A stretch of 64,000 bases of DNA from Halobacterium sp. R2-5 (GTDB lineage: Archaea > Halobacteriota > Halobacteria > Halobacteriales > Halobacteriaceae): contig NZ_JAANTH010000002.1 in assembly GCF_011734195.1 (NCBI RefSeq), forward strand, positions 682,001-746,000, read 5' to 3'. Position numbers and translations under genes: made by a program. The notes beneath the pieces were generated by a model. The model worked only from the letters and a program-made list of their open reading frames with translations, searched no databases and was not told where the DNA came from. Shown one piece after another: positions 16,497 to 25,150 of the stretch. The first letter of the stretch is position 1, and every line of letters begins with the position of its first letter.

Positions 16497-17717
16497 GTGA
16501 AGCGCCCGCACTCCGTCGTGCTCGCGGTCGTCGCCAGCACGTTCTTCGTCGGCTTCGGGGGCGGCGTCGTCTTCCCGATTCTCCCGAACCTCGAGCGCGT
16601 GCTCGGCATTACGCCGTTCTTCGTGGGCCTCATCCTGAGCGCGAACCGGTTCACGCGCCTGCTCGCGAACGCGCCCGCGGGCTCGCTGGTCGACCGTGTC
16701 GGCACGCGCACGCCGCTCGTCGCGGGGCTGTTCGTCGAGGCCGTCGCGACGTTCGGCTACGTCGTCGCGTTCAACGCGCCGCTCCCCGAGGCGTGGTTCA
16801 TCGCCGCGCGCGTGCTCTGGGGGCTCGGCAGCGCGCTCGTGTTCGCGACCGCGTACACCATCGCCGCGGATGTCAGCGACGAGGGCTCTCGCGGCACGAG
16901 CATGGGCGTCGTGCGCGGCGGCATCACGCTCGGGTTCCCCGCGGGGCTCGTGCTCGGCGGCGTGCTCAGCGACCTCTACGGCGTCACCGCGGCGTTCGTC
17001 GCCGCCGCCGCGTTCGCGCTGCTCGCGAGCCTCATCGCGTACGCCGTGGTCCCCGAGACCCACGTCTCCGAGCAGCGGACCGCGGTCCGGCCGTGGGAGA
17101 TCGACACCGCGGTGCCGACGCTCGCGGTCGGGTTCGTGAACTTCGGGCTGTACTTCGCGTACCTCGGCGCGCTGTTCTCCACGCTCGTCCTGTTCGTCGA
17201 CGCCATCGGCGTCGCCGTCTGGGGGTACGGCCCGCAGGGGATGTCCGGCCTCCTGATGGCGGTCACGGTGCTCGCGGCGTCCGGGTTCATGCTCGCCGGC
17301 GGCAAGCTCAGCGACCTCCGGGGCTCCCGGCTCCCGACGCTGCTGGCGTTCCTCGTCGTCTCGTTCGCCGGGTTCGTGCTCCTCGCGGCGGCCGAGACGC
17401 TGTGGACGCTCGTCGCCGCCTGCGTCTGCATCGGCGCCGGACAGGGCGGAACGAGCGGCCCGCTGATGGCCCTGCTCGGCGACCTGACGCCAGGCGACCG
17501 GATGGGGCGCGCGATGGGCACGAACAACGTCCTCGGCGACCTCGGCGGCGCGCTCGGCCCGCTGGTCACGCTTCCGCTCATCCGCATGGTCGGCTACGCG
17601 CCCATCTACGTCGCGTGCGCGCTGATTCCGCTGGTCGCGGGCGGCGTGCTCGTCGGCGGCGTCTACGCCAAGACCGGTAGCGTCCACCCGAGCACGGCCC
17701 AGCTCCGCGGCGACTGA
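16497..17717 (+). CDS. Major facilitator superfamily transporter
   Basis: 406 residues with about twelve predicted membrane helices, starting right after a three-residue basic N-terminus. The loop after helix 2 carries a motif A variant (AGSLVDRVGTRTPL), and a related AGGKLSDLRGSRLPT follows helix 8, marking the two six-helix halves. It is typical of drug/sugar:proton antiporter type MFS proteins; the substrate cannot be read from the sequence. Start is GTG at 16497, 48 bases after the tmcA stop. It may be cotranscribed with tmcA and the DUF456 gene, although the functions seem unrelated. Confidence 0.88.
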   Translation: MKRPHSVVLAVVASTFFVGFGGGVVFPILPNLERVLGITPFFVGLILSANRFTRLLANAPAGSLVDRVGTRTPLVAGLFVEAVATFGYVVAFNAPLPEAWFIAARVLWGLGSALVFATAYTIAADVSDEGSRGTSMGVVRGGITLGFPAGLVLGGVLSDLYGVTAAFVAAAAFALLASLIAYAVVPETHVSEQRTAVRPWEIDTAVPTLAVGFVNFGLYFAYLGALFSTLVLFVDAIGVAVWGYGPQGMSGLLMAVTVLAASGFMLAGGKLSDLRGSRLPTLLAFLVVSFAGFVLLAAAETLWTLVAACVCIGAGQGGTSGPLMALLGDLTPGDRMGRAMGTNNVLGDLGGALGPLVTLPLIRMVGYAPIYVACALIPLVAGGVLVGGVYAKTGSVHPSTAQLRGD

Positions 17718-17762
17718 CCCGTCCGCCGACGGACACTAACCGCTCGCTCGCCAACGAGCGCT

Positions 17763-18236
17763 ATGGACGTGCTCGTCGTCGTCGCGTTCGCGTTCCTCCT
17801 CGGCGGCGTCGCCGGGAGCGTGCTCCCACTCTTACCGAGCGGCGCGCTCTCGCTGGTCGGCGTCGCAATCTACTGGTGGGCGACCGGCCGCCCCGGTCTC
17901 CTGCTGGGCGCGGCGCTCGTCGGCCTCGCCGTCGTCGCCACGCTCGTCGACTGGCTCGCGGGCTTCGTCGGCGCGCGCGCCAGCGGCGTCGACACGCGGA
18001 CGTCCGCGCTCGCCGGCGTCGTCGGCCTCCTCGCGATGTTCGCCGCCGGTCCCGTCGGCCTGCTCGTCGGCGTCGCTGCTACCGTCTTCGCAGTCGAGTT
18101 CCGGGAGACTCAGGACGTCGCCGAGAGCGGCCGGCGCGCTGGCTACGCCACCGTCGGGGTACTCGCGTCCGCCGCGATGCAGCTCGTGCTCACGGGCGCG
18201 ATACTCGCCGCCGTCGCGTGGGTGCAGTTCGCCTAG
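17763..18236 (+). CDS. DUF456 family membrane protein
   Basis: 157 residues with four to five predicted membrane helices and Gly/Ala-rich composition. The N-terminal half reads AFLLGGVAGSVLPLLPSGALSLVGVAIYW, and the loop with FVGARASGVDTRTSALAG is characteristic of DUF456, a widespread but uncharacterised family with internal glycine-zipper-like motifs. It follows the MFS gene by 45 bases and may be in the same operon. Its stop overlaps that of convergent gltX within a CTAG at 18233-18236. Confidence 0.85.
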   Translation: MDVLVVVAFAFLLGGVAGSVLPLLPSGALSLVGVAIYWWATGRPGLLLGAALVGLAVVATLVDWLAGFVGARASGVDTRTSALAGVVGLLAMFAAGPVGLLVGVAATVFAVEFRETQDVAESGRRAGYATVGVLASAAMQLVLTGAILAAVAWVQFA

Positions 18237-19990
18237 GGGTGCGCGTAGTACGCGACCGACTCGGCGTCGTCGTGGCGGTCACAGCGCGCGAACCCGACGC
18301 GGACGAACTGGACGACCGTGTCCGGATCGACGTCGGCGAACCCGGGCTCGGCGTAGCCGGTGACGTCCCCCTCCGGGGTGCGCAGGCGGACCGCGACGTT
18401 GTCGTCGGCGGGCGCCCAGTGGACGACGTCGACGTCCTCCTCGCGCACGATGTCGATGTCCGCGTCGAGGAATTCGAAGCGCTCGCCGTCGTAGCGCACC
18501 GGGCCGTACCCCTTCAGCCAGACGCGCTCGCCGTCGGTGGGCAGGTCGCCCTCCTCGATTACGACGCCGCCCTCGACGGGAATCGAGCGCTCGCCACGGT
18601 CCTCGTGCTCGGGGTGGACCGGCGGGTGCGCACTGTCCGGGCCGCCCTCCACGGGGACCTCGACGGCGGCGAAGGACTCCTCGGCGCCGGACCCGCGCGG
18701 GTCGAAGCCGTCGCGAACGAAGAACTGCCGGGGCGCGTCGTCGTCGACGAGGTCGCGGTTGTTCGAGTAGACCGAGGACATCGCGAGGTCGACGTTGCTC
18801 GTCGAGGTGCCGAGTTCGACCATCGCGTCGACGATGGCCTCCCCGCGGATGCCGCGGCGCTGAACGCTCGGCAGGGTGGGGGCTCGCGGGTCGTCCCAGC
18901 CGTCGAGCTCGCCGTCGTCGATGAGCTCGCGGATCGTCGACGTGGACATCGAGACGTCGTACGCGTCGACCTGGACGTGGCCCCAGTGGATGACCTCGGG
19001 GTACTCCCAGCCGAAGTAGTCGTAGACGAACTGCTGGCGCTTCGCGGAGTCCTGGAGGTCGATACCGCGGACGATGTGCGTGACCCCGGTGAGGTGGTCG
19101 TCGACGCCCGACTGGAAGTCCAGCATCGGCCAGCAGCGGTACTGCTCGGCCTCCTCGCGGGGGTGCGGGGTGTCGATGATGCGGAACGCCACCCAGTCCC
19201 GGAGCGCGGGGTTCTTGTGCTCGATGTCGGTCTTCACGCGGAGCACCATCTCGCCGGAGTCGTACTCGCCGTCGACCATCGCCTCGAACTCCTCGCGGAC
19301 GGTCTCGACGTCCTTCTCGCGGTGCGGGCACGGCTCCGCGTCGTTCTTCAGCTCGGAGAACTCCTCGCCCGGACAGCTACACGTGTACGCGCCGCCGAGG
19401 TCGATGAGGTCGCGGGCGTGCTCGTAGTACGTCTCCAGGCGGTCGCTGGCGCGGTACACCTCGGCGGGCTCGAAGCCGAGGTACTCGATTTCCTCGAGAA
19501 TCTCGTCGTACGCCCACAAAAGCGGGCGCTTGGTCTCCGGGTCGGTGTCGTCGAAGCGCACGACGAACTCGCCGTCGTACTCCTCGGCGTACGTCCCGAT
19601 GACCGCGGGCATCCGCGCGTGGCCGATGTGCCACGGGCCGTTCGGGTTCGGCGCGCAGCGCATCCGAATCTCGTCGTAGTCGTCGGCGTTCGGGAGGTCC
19701 GGCAGCACCTGGTCCTCGCCCTCGTCCTCGGCGTCGAGTTCCTCGACGCGCTCGGGCGCGAGTTCGGCGAGTCGCTCGCGTTTCTCGTCGCGGTCCATCG
19801 CGTTCACGTTCTCGATGACGGGCGCGACGACGCCGGGGATCTCGTCGCCGTGCGGTCGGAAGTCGGGGTTCTCGCCCATCAGCGGCCCCATGATGGCGCC
19901 GACTTGGGCGTCGCTGCCGTGCTTGAGCGCGTTGAACAGCGCCGCCGTCTCGGCTTCGCGGCGCACGCGCTCGCGGAGTTCGTCGTCCAT
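18233..19990 (-). CDS. gltX: Glutamyl-tRNA synthetase, archaeal type
   Basis: 585 residues, class I aminoacyl-tRNA synthetase of the archaeal GluRS/eukaryotic GlnRS-like group. In many archaea it is non-discriminating and also charges tRNA-Gln, later amidated by GatDE. The archaeal helical N-terminal extension (1-105) precedes the Rossmann fold with PNPNGPWHIGHAR (HIGH motif, about 113-125). DVSMSTSTI represents KMSKS, and a C-rich CSCPGEEF...CPHR segment is a likely zinc site. The C-terminal beta-barrels bind the anticodon. The start at 19990 is the first Met and gives a normal length. It converges on the DUF456 gene. Confidence 0.96.
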   Translation of the reverse strand: MDDELRERVRREAETAALFNALKHGSDAQVGAIMGPLMGENPDFRPHGDEIPGVVAPVIENVNAMDRDEKRERLAELAPERVEELDAEDEGEDQVLPDLPNADDYDEIRMRCAPNPNGPWHIGHARMPAVIGTYAEEYDGEFVVRFDDTDPETKRPLLWAYDEILEEIEYLGFEPAEVYRASDRLETYYEHARDLIDLGGAYTCSCPGEEFSELKNDAEPCPHREKDVETVREEFEAMVDGEYDSGEMVLRVKTDIEHKNPALRDWVAFRIIDTPHPREEAEQYRCWPMLDFQSGVDDHLTGVTHIVRGIDLQDSAKRQQFVYDYFGWEYPEVIHWGHVQVDAYDVSMSTSTIRELIDDGELDGWDDPRAPTLPSVQRRGIRGEAIVDAMVELGTSTSNVDLAMSSVYSNNRDLVDDDAPRQFFVRDGFDPRGSGAEESFAAVEVPVEGGPDSAHPPVHPEHEDRGERSIPVEGGVVIEEGDLPTDGERVWLKGYGPVRYDGERFEFLDADIDIVREEDVDVVHWAPADDNVAVRLRTPEGDVTGYAEPGFADVDPDTVVQFVRVGFARCDRHDDAESVAYYAHP

Positions 19991-20039
19991 TGTCCGTGTG
20001 TTACCCCGAGGGCGGCAAATCCGTTGGGATTCGCGGTCG

Positions 20040-20396
20040 CTACTCGGCCCGCTCGGGGTTCTCTGCGAGGTGGTAGGCGTCGTAGATGCCGTACACCCAG
20101 ATGGCCAGCAGGAACGGGATGCCGACGAGGAAGACCGACAGCAGGCCGGCGACGAACGACCCGAACAGGAACAGGAGGCCGCGGCCGAGGTGCCCGAGGT
20201 AGATCTGTCCCGCGCCCGGAATCAGGAGGGACGCGACGGCCGCGATGCCGGCGTCGTTGTCGAAGCCGCTGCTCGGGGACCGTTGGCGGACGCCGCACTC
20301 CGGACAGATTTCGGCGTTCTCCCGGATGATCTCGCCGCACTCCCGGCAGTAGACTTCGTTCTCGCCGGGCGTGTCGCGCGCGTCGTCGGTGCTCAT
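20040..20396 (-). CDS. Zinc-ribbon membrane protein (TM2-like)
   Basis: 118 residues. An N-terminal zinc ribbon (CRECGEI at about 17-23 and CPECGVR at about 31-37) is followed by a linker and two or three membrane helices (IAAVASLLIPGAGQIYLG, GLLFLFGSFVAGLLSVF, PFLLAIWVYGIYDAY). The pattern of glycine-rich first helix, GAGQIYLG turn and DAY end is that of TM2-domain proteins, whose role is mostly unknown. The ATG at 20396 was chosen over an upstream in-frame Met because it begins the usual MSTDDA-type N-terminus. It runs leftward, 49 bases ahead of gltX, and is divergent from the iron-box-controlled gene. Confidence 0.8.
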   Translation of the reverse strand: MSTDDARDTPGENEVYCRECGEIIRENAEICPECGVRQRSPSSGFDNDAGIAAVASLLIPGAGQIYLGHLGRGLLFLFGSFVAGLLSVFLVGIPFLLAIWVYGIYDAYHLAENPERAE

Positions 20397-20464
20397 GTTC
20401 GAGACTGGGGCGGCGCGCGGCATAACAGTTGCTGCGGGTCCACGGGAGTCCCCCTCCCGATGCG

Positions 20465-20489
20465 TTTATATTTGATTAGGCTAGCCTAA
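20465..20489 (+). promoter_or_regulatory. TATA element with DtxR/SirR-type iron operator
   Basis: TTTATATTT at 20465-20473 is followed at 20476-20489 by the perfect palindrome TTAGGCTAGCCTAA. This fits the DtxR/IdeR/Idr box family (core TTAGG...CCTAA), which manganese- or iron-loaded repressors bind in bacteria and in Halobacterium. Lying directly downstream of the TATA, it would block initiation when iron is plentiful. It controls the FAD protein gene at 20566. Confidence 0.75.
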
Positions 20490-20565
20490 AACACGTGCGA
20501 CGGAGCCACCGAACCGGGCGACGGGAACGACACGCGAGGGCGGGACGAGCGAGCGGGGGCGCAGC

Positions 20566-21468
20566 GTGACTGCCGACGAAACAGACGGGCCGGACGACCG
20601 ATGGGACGTCGCCATCGTCGGCGGCGGGCCGGCGGGCTGCTCGACGGGCGTCTTCACCGCCCGGTACGGCCTCGAAACCGTCGTCTTCGACCGCGGGCGG
20701 TCGTCGCTGCGGCAGTGCGCGCACCTCGAGAACTACCTCGGGTTCCCGGCGGGCATCGACGTGGAGACGTTCTACGCCCTCGCCCACGACCACGCCGAGG
20801 AAGCCGGCTGCCAGGTCGTCGAGGACCTCGTCGAATCCGTCGAGCGCGCCGACGACGGGTTCGTCCTCGAAACGCAGTCGGGAGAGCCGGTGCGCGCGAA
20901 TCGCGTCGTCGCGGCCACACGCTACGACGCGGACTACCTCCGCCCGCTCGACGCCGACGACGAGATGTACGAGAGGCACGTCCACGACGGTGACGAGGAG
21001 GAGTACTTCGACCGCGCGTACGCCGACGGCGACGGCCGGACGCCAATCGACGGCCTGTACGTCGCTTCGCCGGTCGAGGAGGCGTCGAGACAGGCGATCA
21101 CCGCGGCCGGCCACGGCGCGCTCGTCGGGAAGCACGTCGTCGGCGACGTCCGCCGCGAGCGCGGCTACCCCGAGGGACTGGCCGGGCGCGTCGACTGGCT
21201 GCGCCGCGAGGCCGCCCGCGACGACGAGTGGGGCGACCCCGACCGCTGGCGCGAGTACTTCGAGAACCACGTCCCCGACGACCACGACCTCGACGAGGAC
21301 GAACTCGCGGAACTCCGCGAGCAGGAAGTCGAGGACCGCCTCGACAGGTACGTCACCGACGAGGCAATCGAGGACCGCCGCCGGCGCGCCCACGACCGCA
21401 TCCTCGAACACCTCGACGATGACCGCATCCGGGCGTACCTCGACAAAACCGACGACGACTCCGCCTAG
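20566..21468 (+). CDS. FAD-binding oxidoreductase, thioredoxin-reductase-like, no NAD(P)H domain
   Basis: 300 residues. Residues 13-30 form the dinucleotide-binding AIVGGGPAGCSTG, the RQCAHLENYLGFPAGID region resembles thioredoxin reductase, and TPIDGLYVASPVEEASRQ at about 163-180 is the second FAD motif. The NAD(P)H-binding domain normally inserted between these halves is missing, and the catalytic CxxC is absent. A charged helical extension fills residues 205-300. The promoter carries a strong DtxR-type iron box, so expression should rise on iron starvation; a role in ferric-siderophore handling, reduction or redox sensing is plausible but inferred. Start is GTG at 20566, with a leader of roughly 70 bases; no second gene follows in the operon. 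Confidence 0.82.
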   Translation: MTADETDGPDDRWDVAIVGGGPAGCSTGVFTARYGLETVVFDRGRSSLRQCAHLENYLGFPAGIDVETFYALAHDHAEEAGCQVVEDLVESVERADDGFVLETQSGEPVRANRVVAATRYDADYLRPLDADDEMYERHVHDGDEEEYFDRAYADGDGRTPIDGLYVASPVEEASRQAITAAGHGALVGKHVVGDVRRERGYPEGLAGRVDWLRREAARDDEWGDPDRWREYFENHVPDDHDLDEDELAELREQEVEDRLDRYVTDEAIEDRRRRAHDRILEHLDDDRIRAYLDKTDDDSA

Positions 21469-21491
21469 CGGCGGCTGTTTAGTTCGGCATG

Positions 21492-21603
21492 CGCGCGGCG
21501 AAGCCGCGCGTTTCACTCGCACGAGCGAAGCGAGTGCGAGGAGTTTTTAGCGTAGCTTTTTGCAAGCGGGGGTTCCCTGCGGGAACCCCCCGCAGTAAAA
21601 AGG
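21492..21603. terminator. Palindrome cluster serving as bidirectional terminator
   Basis: Three hairpins lie between convergent genes: CGCGCGGC/GCCGCGCG (21492-21499, 21503-21510), CTCGCAC/GTGCGAG (21516-21522, 21534-21540), and GGGGGTTCCC/GGGAACCCCC (21568-21577, 21581-21590) with a three-base loop. T-runs follow on both strands (GTTTTTAG and CTTTTTGC on plus, CCTTTTTAC on minus), the usual haloarchaeal termination signal. The design is that of the mobile-looking palindromic repeats elsewhere in the window. Confidence 0.6.
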
Positions 21604-21610
21604 TCCTCGT

Positions 21611-22657
21611 TTAGTACCCGCGTTCGACGAGGTACTCGGCGACCTGCCCGAGTCGCTGGCTGGCCTCGTTGTCCGGGAGGACGTCGAGGTGGCCTTTGGC
21701 TTCGTCGACGAGTTCGTCCGCGCGGTCGCGGGCGTACTCGATGCTGCCGACGTCGTGGAGTTCCTCGACGGCGTCCTCGATGTCTGCGTCGGTGACGTCC
21801 TCGGGGTCGTCGGCGTCGAGGAGGCTGTCGACGTCGACGCCGTGGTCGGCGGCGTGCAGCGTGATGACGGTCTTCTTGCCCTCGACGAGGTCCGACCCGC
21901 GCTGTTTGCCGAGCTCCTCGGAGGGGACGGTGAGGTCGAGGACGTCGTCGTGAATCTGGAACGCCTGCCCGGCTTTGACGCCGTAGTTGTACAGCGACTC
22001 GACGGTGTCCTCGTCGGCGCCGAGGAGGATGGCGGGCAGCGACGCGGCCGCGGCGTACAGCACCGCGGTCTTGAGCTCCACCATCTCCATGTACTCGTCG
22101 GGGAGGACGTCGCTGCGCGTCTCGAAGTCGACGTCGAGAGCCTGTCCTTCACAGATGTGCGTGCAGGTCTCGGCGAGCGTCCGCATCGCGCCCATGCCGC
22201 GGTCGGCGGGCGCGCCCGTCCGGAGCATGATCTCGAACGCCTTCGAGTAGAGCGTGTCGCCGGCGAGAATCGCGGTCTCCGTGTCGTACTCGCGGTGGAC
22301 CGCGGGCACGCCGCGCCGCAGGTCGTCGTCGTCCATGATGTCGTCGTGGATGAGCGTGAACGACTGGATGACCTCGATGGAGACCGCGGACGCCATGATG
22401 TCCACGTGTTCGCCCGTCAGGTCCGGGAACTCGCGGTAGTCCGTGCTCCCCGGTTCGACGTCGGCCAGCGCCTCGGCGGTCAACAGCAGGACCGCCGGCC
22501 GCAGGCGCTTCCCGCCGGCTTCGAGGATGTAGCGGGCCGCCTCGTAGAGGCGCTCGGGTCGCTGCGCGGGGAGTTCCTCGTCGATGGCGGCGTTGACCTT
22601 CTCGCGGCGCTCGCGGACCGCGGCGAGCACCGCCTGTTCGCGGGCGTTCTGGGACAT
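21611..22657 (-). CDS. idsA: Geranylgeranyl diphosphate synthase (polyprenyl synthase)
   Basis: 348 residues of the trans-prenyl synthase family. It condenses isopentenyl diphosphate with allylic diphosphates to make the C20 (or C15/C25) precursor of archaeal ether lipids, carotenoids and quinones. The first Asp-rich motif is DDIMDDDDLRRG (about residues 113-124) and the second is DDVLD near residue 240, with GGKRLRP near the N-terminus. The residue five positions before the first motif is Phe, as in archaeal C20 synthases. It starts directly after the stop of RNase J (no gap), so the two genes are cotranscribed, an arrangement conserved in haloarchaea. Confidence 0.93.
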   Translation of the reverse strand: MSQNAREQAVLAAVRERREKVNAAIDEELPAQRPERLYEAARYILEAGGKRLRPAVLLLTAEALADVEPGSTDYREFPDLTGEHVDIMASAVSIEVIQSFTLIHDDIMDDDDLRRGVPAVHREYDTETAILAGDTLYSKAFEIMLRTGAPADRGMGAMRTLAETCTHICEGQALDVDFETRSDVLPDEYMEMVELKTAVLYAAAASLPAILLGADEDTVESLYNYGVKAGQAFQIHDDVLDLTVPSEELGKQRGSDLVEGKKTVITLHAADHGVDVDSLLDADDPEDVTDADIEDAVEELHDVGSIEYARDRADELVDEAKGHLDVLPDNEASQRLGQVAEYLVERGY

Positions 22658-24004
22658 CTACTCGACGAGCTGGATGGTGTTGCCGTTCTGGGTGACGTGG
22701 AGGTCGCGGCCGACCTTGTACCCCTGGCTCTTCGCGAGGCTGACGTACGGCGCGAACCCCTTCATGTTCTGGTGGGCGGGGATGACGTGCTGGGGCTGGA
22801 GCGCGTCCAGCATCTGGTAGTGGCCTTCCTCGCGGAGGTGGCCGGAGACGTGGATGTCGTCGTAGATGCGCGCGCCCTGCATCCGGAGCAGCTGCTCGCT
22901 CTGGTAGCGCTGGCCCTCGTTGGTCGGCTCCGGGATGACGCTCGCGGAGAAGATGACCTTGTCGCCGTCCTCGATGTCGTAGGGAGTCTCGCCGCGGCCC
23001 ATCCGGGTGAGCATCGCGCGGGGCTCGCCCTGGTGGCCGGTGACGATGGGGAGGAAGTTCTCCTTGCCCTCGTTCATCACGCGCTTGAACGCGCGGTCGA
23101 CGGACTTCCGGTGGCCGAACATCCCGAGGTCGTCGGGGAAGTTCACGCGGCCCATGCGCTCGGCGGTGCCGGAGTACTGCTCCATCGAGCGGCCGAGCAG
23201 GATGGGCTCGCGGCCGATGTCCTTCGCGAACTCCACGAGCGAGGACACCCGGGAGACGTGACTGGAGAACGTCGTCGCGACGATGCCGCCGTCGTAGTCC
23301 TCGACGCTCTGCATCACGTCCTTGAGGTGGCGCCGCGCCGTGCTCTCGGAGGGCGTGCGGCCCTTCTTGCCGGCGTTGGTGCAGTCCTCGATGTAGCAGA
23401 GGACGCCCTCGTCCTGGCGGCCGATCTCCCGGAACCGGTCCATGTCGATGGGGTCCTCGAGGACCGGGCTGTGGTCCATGCGCTTGTCGAGGCCGTAGAC
23501 GACCGCGCCCTCCGGCGTGTGGAGGACGGGGTTGATGGCGTCGATGATGGAGTGCGTGACGTGGACGAACTCGAGCTCGCAGCGCTCGCCGATGTCCATC
23601 GTCTCGCCGGCCTCCATCTCCACGAGGTCGTTGTCGACGCCGAACTTCTGCTCGCCCTCGATCTGGCCTTTCACGAGTTCGAGCGTGAACGGCGACGCGA
23701 CGATGGGAGCGTCGTAGCGGTGCGCGAGCTTCGAGATGGCGCCGATGTGGTCGAGGTGGCCGTGCGTCGGCACGATGGCCTGGACGTCGCCCTCGAGGTC
23801 GCTCATCACGCGGTCGTCCGGGATGGCGCCCATGTCGATGAGGTCGAGGCTGTGCAGCTTCTCCGTCTCGACGTTGTCGTGAATCAGGACCTGCGAGAGG
23901 TTGAGGCCCATGTCGAAAATGACAATGTCGTCACCGGCTCGGACGGCAGTCATCTGCCGACCGACTTCTTCGTATCCGCCGATTGTTGCGATTTCGATTT
24001 CCAT
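22658..24004 (-). CDS. rnj: Ribonuclease J
   Basis: 448 residues, a metallo-beta-lactamase/beta-CASP nuclease. Archaeal RNase J is a 5'-3' exoribonuclease in mRNA decay and rRNA processing. The metal-binding THGHLDHIG motif lies near residue 80. The beta-CASP region holds the [15 protein letters not shown] and [11 protein letters not shown] segments, and the C-terminal [26 protein letters not shown] and VIPAHQN are the distal motifs. There are no KH domains, separating it from archaeal CPSF1/2. Start at the ATG 24004. It heads the RNase J-idsA pair. Confidence 0.95.
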   Translation of the reverse strand: MEIEIATIGGYEEVGRQMTAVRAGDDIVIFDMGLNLSQVLIHDNVETEKLHSLDLIDMGAIPDDRVMSDLEGDVQAIVPTHGHLDHIGAISKLAHRYDAPIVASPFTLELVKGQIEGEQKFGVDNDLVEMEAGETMDIGERCELEFVHVTHSIIDAINPVLHTPEGAVVYGLDKRMDHSPVLEDPIDMDRFREIGRQDEGVLCYIEDCTNAGKKGRTPSESTARRHLKDVMQSVEDYDGGIVATTFSSHVSRVSSLVEFAKDIGREPILLGRSMEQYSGTAERMGRVNFPDDLGMFGHRKSVDRAFKRVMNEGKENFLPIVTGHQGEPRAMLTRMGRGETPYDIEDGDKVIFSASVIPEPTNEGQRYQSEQLLRMQGARIYDDIHVSGHLREEGHYQMLDALQPQHVIPAHQNMKGFAPYVSLAKSQGYKVGRDLHVTQNGNTIQLVE

Positions 24005-24230
24005 GGTTTTCGAGCACTGAAACCCGCTGTGGGGTGTCGTGTCTGAAACAGCCGCGGGCTGGCGACGACGGCCGCGGCGTCTTGCAGCCGTCGGCTACCG
24101 CCGCGTAAACGCCCGCGACGCTGCTCTTGAACGCCCTACGTCCCGCGGTGTTAAAAACGGCGGGGATTGCCGCGCCTTGCCTGTACTATCGGCCGAAACG
24201 GCCTTGTCGCTGGCCTGAGAGGAGCCGCAC

Positions 24231-24416
24231 ATGTCCGACGCGACGTTCCACGTCTACGAAGACGACGCCGGGCAGTACCGCTGGCGACTCGTCCACAGCA
24301 ACGGCAACATCATCGCGGACAGCGGCGAGGGCTACGCCTCCAAGCAGAAAGCCGAGCAGGGGCTGCAGAGCGTCAAGAAGAACGCGCCGGACGCGGACGT
24401 GGAGGTCGAAGACTAA
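24231..24416 (+). CDS. HVO_2922 family small protein (DUF1508/YegP-like)
   Basis: 61 residues. One copy of the YegP/DUF1508 fold: FHVYEDDAGQYRWRLVHSNGNIIADSGEGYASKQKAEQG contains the conserved WRL...NG..IA.S.E.Y.SK...E pattern (shown here in parts). Bacterial relatives have two tandem repeats; haloarchaeal forms have one and probably dimerise. Function unknown; some are linked to stress. It is transcribed away from RNase J, about 70 bases after a TATA-like TTAAAAAC near 24151, and converges on the isopentenyl phosphate kinase gene with overlapping stops (CTAA at 24413-24416). Confidence 0.85.
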   Translation: MSDATFHVYEDDAGQYRWRLVHSNGNIIADSGEGYASKQKAEQGLQSVKKNAPDADVEVED

Positions 24417-25150
24417 CCGTCGATTCGCGTGCCGGCGTCCTCGCCGGCGAGGAACGCCGAGAGGGCGTCCGGCCCGAACACGAACGACGGCGCGCCGAGG
24501 TCCAGCAGCGCGCGGACCTTCGCGGCCATCCCGCCCGTGACGTCGGTGGCGTCGCTGCCGCCGAGCGCCGCCGCCACGTCCTCGTAGTCGGTGATCTCCC
24601 TGACGACGTCCCCGGACTCGTCGAGTACGCCCGGAACAGTCGAGCAGAGACCGACGCGGTCGGCGGCCAGTTCCCGCGCCGCGTGCGTGACGAGCTCGTC
24701 GCCGCTGACGATCGTCGCGCCCTCGCCCACCCGCGTGAGCACGTCGCCGTGGAGCACTGGCACGAACCCCTCCCCGAGCATCGCCGCGAGCTGTCCCGTC
24801 TCGAAACGGAGGTCGCCATCGCTCGTCCGGTGGCCGACGGAGAACGGGTGGACGGGCACGGCCGGGACGCCAGCCTCCGCGAGCGCTCCCACGACCGCGT
24901 CGTTGAGTTCCTCCATCGCGCCGGCGACGTCCCGGACCGCTTCCGCGTCTCGCTTCCCCTCGCTGCTGGAGATGCCGTGTTCGGCGGCGTGCGGGTGCCC
25001 GAAACTCCCGCCACCGTGGACGACGACGAGGTCTTCGAGGGTCGCGTCCCCGAGCGCGGCGGCGAGCCCCGCGAGGCGCTCGTCGGCGACGGTCTCGGGC
25101 TGGTCCTTCTCGGTGACGACGCTGCCGCCGAGCTTCACGACGACGGTCAT
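24413..25150 (-). CDS. ipk: Isopentenyl phosphate kinase
   Basis: 245 residues of the amino acid kinase family. It phosphorylates isopentenyl phosphate to isopentenyl diphosphate, the last step of the alternative archaeal mevalonate route. VVKLGGSVVTEKD at the N-terminus binds phosphate, and HGGGSFGHPHAAEHG contains the signature catalytic His. GDVLT, SGDELVTHAA and DVTGGMAAKV mark the nucleotide-binding part. The ATG at 25150 overlaps the mevalonate kinase stop by four bases, so both are translationally coupled and act in one pathway; a longer in-frame start would lie inside that gene. The downstream idsA uses the product. Confidence 0.95.
   Translation of the reverse strand: MTVVVKLGGSVVTEKDQPETVADERLAGLAAALGDATLEDLVVVHGGGSFGHPHAAEHGISSSEGKRDAEAVRDVAGAMEELNDAVVGALAEAGVPAVPVHPFSVGHRTSDGDLRFETGQLAAMLGEGFVPVLHGDVLTRVGEGATIVSGDELVTHAARELAADRVGLCSTVPGVLDESGDVVREITDYEDVAAALGGSDATDVTGGMAAKVRALLDLGAPSFVFGPDALSAFLAGEDAGTRIDG

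Noticed and set aside
14904-17687. A 927-codon open frame antisense to tmcA and the MFS gene
   Set aside because: Same cause; both sense genes are clearly coding with known motifs.
18233-21610. An operon of gltX with the zinc-ribbon protein and flavoprotein
   Set aside because: The flavoprotein gene is on the opposite strand with its own iron-type promoter; only the first two could be cotranscribed.
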